Assembly (NCBI GenBank): GCA_963931865.1 | Contig: OZ007515.1 | Location: 11,047,663 to 11,111,662 of the forward strand | Direction: 5' to 3' | DNA length: 64,000 nt | From: Axinella damicornis | Taxonomy: Eukaryota; Porifera; Demospongiae; Axinellida; Axinellidae | Shown: positions 1 through 10,031 of the stretch, piece by piece | Numbering within the stretch: the stretch's first letter is position 1 | How the letters are laid out: each line of letters starts with the position of its first letter | The notes under the pieces: model-generated | The model's input: the letters and a program-made list of their open reading frames with translations, nothing else | Told to the model about the DNA's origin: nothing | Database searches by the model: none | Made by a program: the position numbers and the translations under genes

Positions 1-370
1 CTACATTGGTTTTCATTTTCATTTTGGGTTTTTTCCACATGTAGAAATTCTACTCTGCATGTGGTTTTCCCCTGGTCTGTGTAGGGCCACGCAGTACATG
101 GACCTAAATCATGCATGCAGTTGTGACATGTGTCATAGTAGTTTTTGGCCCATGGGTTTGTGCAGTTACTCATACTGTTTTAATTTTGTAGATTCTATCT
201 TCATTCTAGAAACTGTTATTATGCCGGATGAGAAATACACTATATCTGTATGCATCATCCGATGAGCCTTATATATATTTTGAATGAGAGGGTCAGTGCC
301 GTATACAGCAACACCGACAGGACATCATGCACGGTAGTCTCGGTCCCAGACCCAGTGTGGCTTAGCCTCA
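1..370 (+). repeat. Segment homologous to the 3' flank of the Death-domain gene at 31 kb
   Basis: This stretch aligns in the same orientation with about 31152-31470. Shared landmarks in the same order are CATTGGTTTTCATT, TTTTTTCCACATGTAGAAAT, TTTTCCCCTGGTCTGTGTAG, GAGCCTTATAT, and an ACCGACAG/GGACATCATG block. In the second copy this DNA begins about 280 bases after the stop codon of the ankyrin-Roc-COR-Death gene. The simplest reading is that the first copy is the downstream flank of another gene of the same family lying left of the window. I see no open coding exon in it. Confidence 0.6.
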
Positions 371-450
371 TTCCCAGGCCTTCTCACCCAACGTTTGTCG
401 GTTGCAGTAAGCAACAAACGCTGGGGTGAGAGGCCTGGAGGGTATGGCTC
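365..450. mobile_element. Degenerate hairpin MITE
   Basis: The left end TAGCCTCATTCCCAGGCC faces a diverged complement (GGCCTGGAGGGTATGGCT). The inner arms (CTTCTCACCC...GGGTGAGAGG and GTTTGTCG...AACAAACG) also pair. It is the same family as the better-preserved copy at 40088-40198, whose interior it shares. The target duplication is no longer clear. Confidence 0.6.
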
Positions 451-2285
451 ATTTCCAGTATAATTATATCACCTGAAGTCTTCCTCACTGACTGCATGAG
501 GTATATACGTTAATTGTTTGTGTTTGACACCTACAGTACTTTATATGTGAGCCTACTGTGAGAAGACATAATTATATTGTAACTCTGTAGCTACTATTAC
601 AGGTCGTATACTTTATATGTGAGCCGGCATGCAGTCTGGCTCCTTCTTACCATTGGTATTCTCAGCTGCAGGTGGGATGGGAAATACCGCAACTGTGGTA
701 TACAAGAGACTGGCCTCGATCTCTTTTGGCTGAGAAACGCAACACAACATACAGCAATACCCTCCATTGGCTCAGGTGTCGATTGAACTTTTCCCTGTTA
801 CGATCAGCAGTCATGTGCCTAAGAGGATTTTGCACTACCTCCCACTGGCAAGCCAACAAGCCAACTGAAACTATTGACCTTGCCTGCTCAGAAGGCAGGG
901 TGCCAAATTTTTGCATACAAGTCCTCCTCTATTGTATTTATATAAATCACTTAGCTAGCTATATAATTTATATATATATATATATTTTTTTATCTCACTT
1001 CACATTACACATCTATCTGTACGGGTTGTGTGTACACCGGATATGTACTGCATTTGTTTTTATGCAGTCTGCTGTGAGAAGACATTGTAACTCTGTAGTT
1101 ACCATTACAGGTGAATGCGCATGCGTGTTCATTACTTTACGAATTTACTTCCGGCCTGACACAGCTAGCACACTGTGGACGTTCCCAAGCAGCTTTTTGT
1201 CGCATACTGTACGGGGAGGAGCCGGCCATGGGAACGAGCTGACACAGTAGGCTGAAGATACTTTGGCTGGCGTCGGCTCGAATTGCTTCTGCAAAGTGTC
1301 AGGGCTCAAACCGGACGGACGTCACATGACCAGCATTACTAAGTCTTGCACCTACTACTGGCTAGCCCCGTCTGTTGGAGTACGTACGAAGCACTGCGAA
1401 GGAAACTGCCCAAACGCCAACCATGACCAGTAAGTTTAAAATTGAGCATGACTACGAGAGCCTGGGTGGTTTTAAATACATTGGCCTCGTGTGCAGTAAG
1501 GGAACACCCAAGGCTCAGGGATTCTAGCAACGACTAACTAGCTCTAGGATACAAGTTGCCAACGGTACGGTACATAAACAGTTCACTAACTTCAAACCGA
1601 ACATCACTGCTGTACCGCTGTACAAATAGCTACACTTTTACACTACCCTACTGCGGGTAATTCAGAACACCAGGGGGTATTTCGGAACACCTATTTTTAA
1701 CTGGTATGCTGGTAGACTAGCTTAGTACCTACTGAGTTTATTTTAACCCGCAACTTGGGGAAGCAGCTAGTTTAGTGGTCAAGCTACATCAAAGTATTGT
1801 TGCGGTCGAGTCGCTCATTTATGACTGCGACTGCATTTACATCCAGTTATACAAAAACAGATCGTTGGTTGCCGCCCGGACAGACGAATTTTGGCAGTTC
1901 ATTGGCTGTTGGCGATGTGTATTAACTACAGTCAGGAGAAGACTTGACTCAACCAAAATAGTAGGCATTCTGACCCCCCCCCCCCCCCGTTCCACAGTAT
2001 TACCCAATGGCAATATCGATTGCTCTCCGCCGCTGGTAAGCGTTTATTATTAGCCTACATAGCAATCGTTCGATTCAACACACAGGAGGTCGATTGTTGT
2101 AAGTCTTGATGTATCTATACAATCATGTAGTTAATGTCCTACCTGGATTTGTAGGCACTAAAAATCACGTGGTATTAATGATGTTATTGCCGAGCCCATT
2201 AGCGTGAGGCTGTAAATAGGGGACGTACCAGTAGAATTATTGATTATCGGATGACATGTATAATCAGATGCGTTAGCACCGAACG
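451..2285. other. Intergenic, no supported gene
   Basis: Both strands carry only short, composition-driven open frames. I see an AT microsatellite near 969-990 and a C homopolymer at about 1975-1989. No splice-bounded exon, RNA gene or protein similarity is recognisable. Confidence 0.5.
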
Positions 2286-2417
2286 TGCACGCGTATATTA
2301 CCGGAAGTGGGCGGGACCTTTAGGGGATGCTACGGATCTATCACACTTTGAGTTGAAAGTTTGGTGATTCTCTGTTGCTTGGTTGTGGAACTACAGCCAG
2401 CCAAAGCTCGATTTCAG
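2286..2417 (+). promoter_or_regulatory. Candidate promoter/5' UTR of the Death-domain gene
   Basis: The segment ends at an ATG AAG followed at once by a strong donor (GTAAGA), which would be a tiny first coding exon. About 100 bases upstream is CCGGAAGTGGGCGGGACC, an ETS-type GGAA core (2301-2308) abutting a GC-box-like GGGCGGG. Such motifs are common in TATA-less metazoan promoters. GGAA-containing motifs also occur in repeats elsewhere in this window, so the call is tentative. Confidence 0.3.
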
Positions 2418-5400
2418 ATGAAGGTAAGATCGGACAACGCTCCCTGCTTCTCTGAAGAAACTTTCTCCAAGATTTTACATTGGAATTGGCTGTATCTCAG
2501 GAACCACAGTATGTATAAATGCCAGACTTTCTACAGCCAGCCCGCTAGATTAGGACATCTCCAGAAATGCTCCTAGCATGCGGACATGCAGTCTCAGCAC
2601 TGTGGGGGCCATTTAATTCTCTTCCATTTTGCATAAAGGGAACCACCCAAAGAGCGCCCACTCCCCAGTCTGCATGTAAGGTGCACCGCCCATGAGCACT
2701 TTTTCACAGAACAAGAGTAAAGGAATAGCAGAATGGCAAAAGTTGGGAACGAGGTCCTTCTAGGCATGAAACAGATAGTCCTATGGTTGACCGCATTCAA
2801 CCTCAAAATAGTGCCCACCATTGTGTAGTCAGGGTTAGTCTAACTGTAATTCGCAAGAACAGACCTTACAACAATCATGAGGGCTTATAAGCCAACCCAA
2901 TACAAAGGAGAATGTTCTAGAAGGTACATGTGTGTGCATCAATCTTGGTTAGCCATATCCTGTTGTGGTCATTGATTATCTCCGTACAGGCTAGCTACTG
3001 TACAAACATGCATGTGGGAACTCTAAGGGTACAAAAACATACCGGGGTGTCTTCCCATTTGGTCAATTCCCATTTCGTCAATTCCCACTTCGTCAATTTC
3101 ACTTCGTCAATTCCCACTTTGTCAACTTCCCACTTTGTCAATTCCCACTTCGTCAACATTGACCAAGTGGGAATTGACAAAGTGAGAAATTGACAAAGTG
3201 GGAATTGACGAATTGGGAATTGACCAAATGGGAAGACACCCCGGTATGTTTTTGTACCCTTAGAGTTCCCACATGCATGTTTGTACAGTAGCTAGCCTGT
3301 ACGGAGATAATCAATGACCACAACAGGATATGGCTAACCAAGATTGATGCACACACATGTACCTTCTAGAACATTCTCCTTTGTATTGGGTTGGCTTATA
3401 AGAATGACTAGTAGTCACATGCATGAAGCATTACAGACTGTCCACAATTACAGTAGCAGCAAGGGCAGCAAGGTTCTTTGTAGCTTTGTCTTCATGGGCA
3501 AGCTAGTGACCTTCTGCAAGCAAAGTTTCTTACCTCTGATACGTGTATAGCGCTTCTCAAAACTTCACAAATGCGCTCCACTTTTGTCTGTCAACAAATC
3601 CTGAAGCTAGTGCTAGGTGGGAGCTCATTCGAGTAAACTTTGACCGTATACAGGAGGGAGATAAGGCTCATAGTTTTCTATGTTGCATGTGTGCTGCCAC
3701 TGTTGGGAGGGTGGCCCCGGGGAACATGCACCTACCAAAGGTGGAGGGTGGGCGCTCTTTCGCGAGACTACGGTATATGTAGAGTTACAGGGTTGCAGAG
3801 AGTTTTTGGGGGTTGCATAGGTTACAGGTGGTTACACCCTATAGAGAACTTGAGCGAAATTGAAAGAAATCACTAAAGTTGACCAAAGTGTAACATTTTA
3901 CAGTGTTCTAAAGTAAACAGTTTGGTTTTGCTTTGCACATACATGGTGTTTGTACATGTACATCAACCAGTTTACAATAATTTATGAGTGAAAACCACAT
4001 TGCTTGTATATGGTGGTGTGTCTGGAAGGTTCCAGCAGCTTCCCAACGTTCTTGAGCAGTCTTCGCCGGAGTTGAGTTTCGGAGGTTGTAATACAGTGCA
4101 AAGGTCGTGTGTCACTAGTCACTCCTGCCTCCTGAACATCCCACTTCCGTTAATTCATGCACACACACACACATACACGCACTTAAAATCTTGATGTATT
4201 GATACAGGTAGTTCAGATTACTAGTCTTGCTTCCTGCTCGGCAATAATGCGGTATGAATGTGTCTTCATCTGTAGCACTTCAGCTCAAACCTGACGACCT
4301 GGGGACTCTAAAGGTGCGTCTTCTGCCAGTTGCTGGTTGCTGGGTTGCAATTGCTGATCAACTTGGAATGACACCACAGGTGACTAATATCCGAGCATCA
4401 CCAGGCAACGTTACGCCTGCAGACTTCCTGAGGGATCTATTAAACAGGTGGCTTTACAGGGAACATCCTTCACCCTCTCTTGACTCCCTCTGCGAAGGCC
4501 TGAGGGGAGATACTAGTATTGTAGGAGGAGATAGAGTGGCTCACAGTTTGGAAGAAACGTTTCAAGGCCAAAGAGGTATGCTAGCTGACATACTATGCAC
4601 TAGAGAAAAGTTTCTAATTGTTGTTCTGGCAGGGTGTGTGAACCGTATACTCCCAGTGATATGGCATAAATTATGGTAAAACCTGGAATTCCGGAATTCT
4701 GGATAACCATGCATAACTATAGCTACTGCATTGGAGCCAATTTTCAACATAGCACAATGTACAAGTGTACATACCTGAGCGGATCTGCAACAACATAGCT
4801 AAACGTGGTGTCATCTAGCTAGCTAGCCAGCTAGCGGGTGGCACACTCAACTAGATGACATGAAAACTCTCAATCTTCACATGCATGGCTCTCTTGTCTA
4901 TACAATTAAATAGTCCAAGCATAGAACAAAAGAAACCAGAACTGCACCGCTGATGCCATGGTTTGTTGTCCAACTCAACAAGCACTCGTCCCCGATCCAT
5001 ACATATAGCCTCATTGTGCAGGCTGCATGTTTTGTATAGAGTGTGCTTTAAATAGAGCTGCATGCCGTGCAACCTACCAGCTGGCTAGCTTAATTGTTGA
5101 CACCATCTTAATTGTTGCAGACCTGCTGAACTACTTCAGGTATGTGCATCTGCTCTTCAATCTTGAAAAGTGGCCCCATGCAGTAGCTATGGGTAGGTAA
5201 TATTACTTCCCCAGAATTCTATCTGGAAATCCGGGCAGAATTCCGGGTTTTACTGCATGTATGCCCATTACTTCCTGTTTCTTGTATGCATGCTAAGATA
5301 ACAGCTAGACCACCATACACACCAAGCATCCTAGATCTCTTTCCATTGATGCCAAATCTATTTCTCTTTTCAATTTTGTAGAAACCCAAGTTTGTGTTGC

Positions 5401-6304
5401 TAACGGTACAGCAAATCCTAAGGATGCCAACGGATTCCAGGAAAATGTCTATAGTTGGGTTGAAGCTCGCGCTTGCCTTCCTAAAGAGTTTGAACACTTC
5501 GAGGTAAATGAAGACCTTTTGATCTTCGAGACACATGACATACGAAGTGAATTTACTAACTTGTTTACCAAGTTACATTTATTCCTGAAACGTGAAGGAG
5601 TTGGTGTCAAATGCTTTGTGTCTTTCTTGAAGTCAGTGGAAGGATATGCTTCTCAGTCACTTTTCTATGCAGTATTTCCCGAATTTGACAAGGCCTTGGA
5701 CTTGATTGATGTGTTTGAAATTCTTAGGAACTATTGCTCCTGGTTTAATCATTCAGTGCTTGATAAGATAATCAAAGCATTCTGTGAAGACAGTAAAAGA
5801 ATGCAAAGAGCCTATCAGAATTTCCGTACCAAACTTGAAAAGTACTGTCGAAATCGTTGTAAGAAGTGCCCCTGTAAGAATGGCTATGGGCATGAGAGGA
5901 AGGCTGATAAAGCACGGATGGTTGTGAAGGTGGACAGAAAGTGGAGGTACATTCGGCTTGATCATGTGGAGGAAATCCTCTTCAACCTCGCCAGGATTCT
6001 AGGTGTCCCGAGAAGCACCCTCTACCTATATACTGTTGATAAAGGATGTGCACAGCTAACCCTTTTGACTCCCAGCTATATTCCAGATGCACTATTCCCA
6101 CTCACTACTGAACAAGAGGTTTCAATAGCGAAAATGGGTGTGACTTTCCTCCACTCCGAGAACTACCTCTTTCTCCCTCCTGACATGCATGTGAAGTTAT
6201 TTCGCATACATATGAAAGACGAGTGGATGCTGTCAGCCTCTTTGAATTTGTGGGTCGGCTACTTTTTTCACCCTCTGAGGTCAGCAGGAATATCCGATGG
6301 CAAG
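2418..6304 (+). CDS. N-terminal Death domain plus unnamed Death-associated domain (first part of a gene)
   Basis: The proposed exons are 2418-2423 (Met-Lys only, tentative), 4284-4575 and 5382-6304. Splice phases agree (0, 1, 0), and donors GTAAGA, GTATGC and GTATGG are present. Exon 4284-4575 encodes a Death-fold helix bundle: LKPDDLGTL, then a conserved W in CWVAIADQLGM, then LLNRWLYREHPSPSLDSLC and an IVGG turn. Exon 5382-6304 encodes about 307 residues of a domain I do not have a name for. It is alpha/beta-looking, with a Cys cluster CRNRCKKCPCKNGYGH and, near its end, motifs VDKGCAQLTLLTPSY and KMGVTFL. Death plus this domain is, as I recall, a recurring pair in sponge predicted proteins. 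Death domains act as homotypic assembly modules in signalling. The last exon ends in phase 0 and could splice to the proline-rich exon at 8702, making it the N-terminus of the Roc-COR protein. The first exon and that join are inferred, while the two large exons are well supported. Confidence 0.65.
2884..3402. mobile_element. Long near-perfect foldback (palindromic) element in an intron
   Basis: The ends are CTTATAAGCCAACCCAATAC and its exact complement. Each arm runs about 240 bases with almost no mismatches, so the same peptide reads out of the left arm on + (from about 2930) and the right arm on - (from about 3356). The centre (about 3055-3230) is made of head-to-head short repeats of the type GTCAATTCCCACTTC. 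The left arm carries more of these units than the right. No transposase is encoded and I could not find a convincing target-site duplication. It sits in the inferred first intron of the Death-domain gene. Confidence 0.85.
3403..4283. other. Intron remainder
   Basis: No exon recognised. It has a short CA/TACA-rich stretch near 4158-4185, followed by AAAATCTTGATGTATTGATAC, the same boundary motif that abuts the composite repeats elsewhere in this window. The acceptor of the Death-domain exon (CTGTAGCACTTCAG) ends it. Confidence 0.4.
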
Positions 6305-8027
6305 GTATGGAATAATTAAGCCAGCTTGTACAGTACATGTAAACCATTGCAGATGTGATTCTACGTCTGAAACGGTACAGCACTATTAGTCAGTAGACTC
6401 TATGTAATTGGGACAAGCGTGAGCGGGCCCCACATAAACGAGTTTGCTGTAAATAAAATTATATGTATCGTACGTACGTCATGCCGTAAATCACTTCCTG
6501 CTCTTATTTTGCGTATTGTTACGTCATGTGTTAATTCCAAAACGATACACAACACTGAATTTGCATCGCGCGAATACTCGATGGACGACGGCAACAGCAC
6601 AGCAGAGACCACTCGTGGACCGAGCCATGAACAGTCTAACCAGGCTCTGTACCTTCTCGCCTGTGGCGACAGCAAACTGGACGAAGACCGCTGGTGGACT
6701 TAGCTACTCACCAACCTGCACATGTCCTTAGTGCAGCAGCCACTTGGTGTGCTAGACCAGTGTGCAGCAGGCATATAGCTAGGTCCCTGTGTTGTGCACA
6801 TGTGCAGTGTGTGTCTGATTGCCATGTTATGATTTCTGTCGCCTCAGTCATGCAAATTATTGGACCGGCTGCACTGGCAGGGGACATTAAAATTCGACTG
6901 ACTGTGCATGCATGCAAATACTCGTTCTGCATTGCATTGCACTGACTCGCTCACGCTCGGCCCACAATGCCATGCATTCTCCGTATACATGTAGATGATG
7001 TGGACATGCAGTATAAGTTGATGCACCATACAGTCATGTTGCTGTCGTCACATGACATGTATGTTAATTGGAATGAGCTGAGAGCTGAGAGCTGCCTGCC
7101 TATTTTTGGGCGGTATTTGAATGAGGCTAGGATATCGCTATCTTGCAAGCTAACCGCCCAGTTGATAGAATTCTGAGGTGTCCGGGAGGTGAGAGCGCAA
7201 CCTGAAGTGTCCGCTAGGTCAGAGCACAACCCTGGAATGTCGCTATCTTGGGAAGCAGTCCACTCACATATAGATAATTACGCTCCTGGTAGGGGATAAA
7301 TTGTGCAGCGTAATTTCTTGTCTTCCAATTGCAATTGTCCGCCATTGCTGACATGACTCCAAATCGACTGAGCATGGTCCTCACATGATCATGACGTGTG
7401 TTAATTGGAACTACATATACCTGGCTTGCGCCACAGACAGTTGCAACAAGGAGTGTGGTTGCCCATCGTAAACTAAATATTAATGTATACAATGTCTGAC
7501 TACTTAAAATTTGGAATGGCCTACAAAGAATCTGACTACACCATCATGATCGCTATCGTGCAGTGACCCAATTGGTTAAGCTAGCTAGTGTATAATTTTG
7601 GTGCTGAAACTCACCATGGTGGTAGAGATAGAAGTGCTTTTGTCAAGCCGTCGGCCGCCATTGCTCTAGCACTCTGTTTGACCATTGCTGGCAGTACACC
7701 CCTTAGGAAAGGCACACGAACATTCTGACCACATAGTCATGATCACTGTCATTCACTGATGCTTAATTACATACCGAAACTCACCATGCTGGCGAAGCTG
7801 TGAGTGCTGTAATAATTTCTTGTCTTCCCTTTGGACGCCATTGCTAGCTATGGTGGCCAAGGGAAGACAAGAAACAACGCACATGTCCATGCTCAGTCAA
7901 TTGAGTCAGCATATGCTGACTCGATCAACTGAGCATGCGCATGGTCCTCATGTGACATGTGTTAATTAGAACGAGCTGTAATAATTAACTTTGCGCTACC
8001 AGCGAGTTGTAAACATGCAGGGTTGCA
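6305..8027. repeat. Intron with dispersed repeat shared with 60.25-60.6 kb
   Basis: About 7560-8027 matches 60250-60600 in inverted orientation. Shared blocks include GCTACCAGGAGTGCGGTTGCC, the region around the CTCACCATGG/GCTGG motif, and ATGACATGTGTTAATT. Within the segment, related sub-blocks recur (7340-7400, 7900-7970), suggesting nested or tandem decay. I recognise no coding exon. The large AT-poor open frames here are shadows. Confidence 0.5.
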
Positions 8028-8075
8028 ACAGCTACCAGGAGTGCGGTTGCCACTTGATCAATACATTAAGATTTT

Positions 8076-8117
<42 letters not shown>

Positions 8118-9925
8118 AGTGTGTCAGTGTGTCTGTGAGTGACGGAAGTGGGATGTTCGTGGGGCGGGACTAGAGTATAGTGACGCCGTGACCTTCGTAC
8201 TTTAATTTATTTACTGAACCTCGAACTCTGCGAAGAACGTTCGAGAACATTGGGCTGGAATCCAGCTGGGGCTGCAAGCGGATGCATGCAATCGGGGAGC
8301 AGCAGTCGAAGCGGACGCAATCGAGGAGCAGCAGCCGAAGCGGACGCGATCGGGAGCAGCAGCTGAAGCGGACGCAAGTGGCGAGCCAGCTGAAGCGGGC
8401 GCAATCGGGGAGCAGCAGTTGAAGCGGATGCAATCAGGCCAGGGAGCAGCAGCTGATTCGAAGCGGACGCAAGCAGTGAGCAGCAGCTGAAGCGGATGCA
8501 ATCGGGGGGGGACGCAATCGGGGAGCAGCAGCTCTGCACAGAGAGCTGTCCGGCGCCGGATTACTCACGGTAGGCGGACGAGGGGGAAGTAGCTGAGCGA
8601 GCGAAGCTACTTGTAATTAATTAATCATGTACGGTAGTGGGTACGTGGGCTGAACTTTTGATTATCTCCTCCTTCCTCCTCACATCCTCGCACCCCCACA
8701 GCCTCCCCCAGGCCTTCCTCTTCCTCCCGGTAATGCACCCTACGGCTACTACCCTTCCCACCCACACCACCCTCCCGGTGGGTACTATGGCCCCCAGGGG
8801 GGATATGAGCCCCCTCCTCCCACCTACCAGCAGCTGAGACCCATGCCAGTAAGAGACGCTCTTCACACCCTGTGATGTGTATTTTGCGTGTCCATGCTCA
8901 GTCAATCTTGCAGTTACCGTAAATTTTAAATCAGTGAATTTCACTTGAACATGCACAATAATTCAATGAACCCAATGCACTTCTTCGATGCAAGGACCTG
9001 TTCGACGGACGATAACGACAACAAAGACAGAGACCACTCGTGGACCTACCTATTCATTGGCTACAGCACCATGAACATTCTGCCTCCTCGGTAGCGACAG
9101 ACAAAAACGGAGACAGCTCGTGAACCTAGCTACCGCCATGGCCGGTGATGTACCTGCTAGACTGCTTCAGCTATAACGCTAACCTGACTCACAGTTGCTG
9201 TGATGTGCACGAGTGTATGATTAGTGTCAGTTTCTATGCTCATTGCCCGTTCACATTCTGATGACAGTCATGTGAATGCAACTCAGTGCTCCTTGCATGT
9301 CCTGCACACGCATGCACTTCGCTCAGACTCGCCCTCCAATGTCCTGCACTCCACTAGTTAGTAGTGGGTACATGGGCTGAAGGGAGAAGCATATAATAGA
9401 CTCATGATCACCATGGTTGATTAGTTCTGAGTGCTTTTGTCTTCTCCCTGGTTGCCATTGCTAACTGTACCTGCACACTGTGACACTTTTGATTATCTCC
9501 TCCTTCCTCCTCACATCCTCACACCCCCACAGCCTCCCCCAGGCCTTCCTCTTCCTCCCGGTAATGCACCCTACGGCTACTACCCTTCCCACCCACACCA
9601 CCCTCCCGGTGGGTACTATGGCCCCCAGGGGGGATATGAGCCCCCTTCTGCAGGGAACATGGAGGCAGTAAAAAAACACCAAATAATGGACACAATGATC
9701 CCAGCCGACAGTCCTGTGAAAGATCCAGCTGGATGCCGAGAACTGACGAAGGCATGCGAGGTTGGTGATCGGGGAACCGTTCGCCGTCTTTTTCCAAAGG
9801 TGTACGATCCAATGATAATTGGCACTGGGAGCGCGAACCACCGTCCTCCCCACTACTGGGCGTGCAGACGCGGGAGGCTAGATGTGGTGAGGGAACTGGT
9901 TGAGATATATAAATGCAATCCCCAC
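8028..9925 (+). repeat. Tandem segmental duplication, copy 1 (1.9 kb)
   Basis: Everything from the ACAGCTACCAGGA motif at 8028 through the exon fragment ending ...AATGCAATCCCCAC is repeated almost base for base at 9926-11838. The repeated order is TG microsatellite, composite VNTR repeat, proline-rich exon with donor, then a proline-rich piece fused to an ankyrin exon. Only scattered substitutions and microsatellite-length differences separate the copies, so the duplication is recent. The junction at about 9925 joins the truncated ankyrin exon directly to the beginning of copy 2. Confidence 0.9.
8083..8620. repeat. Composite dispersed repeat with internal VNTR, copy 1
   Basis: The order is: (TG)n; GACGGAAGTGGGATGTTCG with a GGGGCGGGACTAGA block; a block ending GAACGTTCGAGAACATTGGG; an irregular array of about 25-30 base units built on GAAGCGGACGCAATCGGGG and GAGCAGCAG; GAGAGCTGTCCGGCGCCG; and a terminal small hairpin (AAGTAGCTGAGCGAGCGAAG then CTACTT). 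The same order recurs at 9979-10530 and 46000-46520, and partly inverted at 52378-52650. The long minus-strand open frames over the VNTR are periodicity artefacts. Confidence 0.8.
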
Positions 9926-9973
9926 ACAGCTACCAGGAGTGCGGTTGCCACTTGATCAATACATTAAGATTTT

Positions 9974-10031
<58 letters not shown>

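Noticed and set aside
5120..5139. A 19-base micro-exon (ACCTGCTGAACTACTTCAG) between good splice-like borders in the first Death-domain gene
   Set aside because: It fits the upstream phase but shifts the next large exon into a frame with an early stop. Splicing 4575 directly to 5382 keeps the frame.
8170..8540. Minus-strand open frames of about 90-120 codons over the VNTR (also at 10076-10480 and 46047-46480)
   Set aside because: They are three frames of the same short repeat, full of Leu/Arg/Cys low complexity, in a dispersed element.
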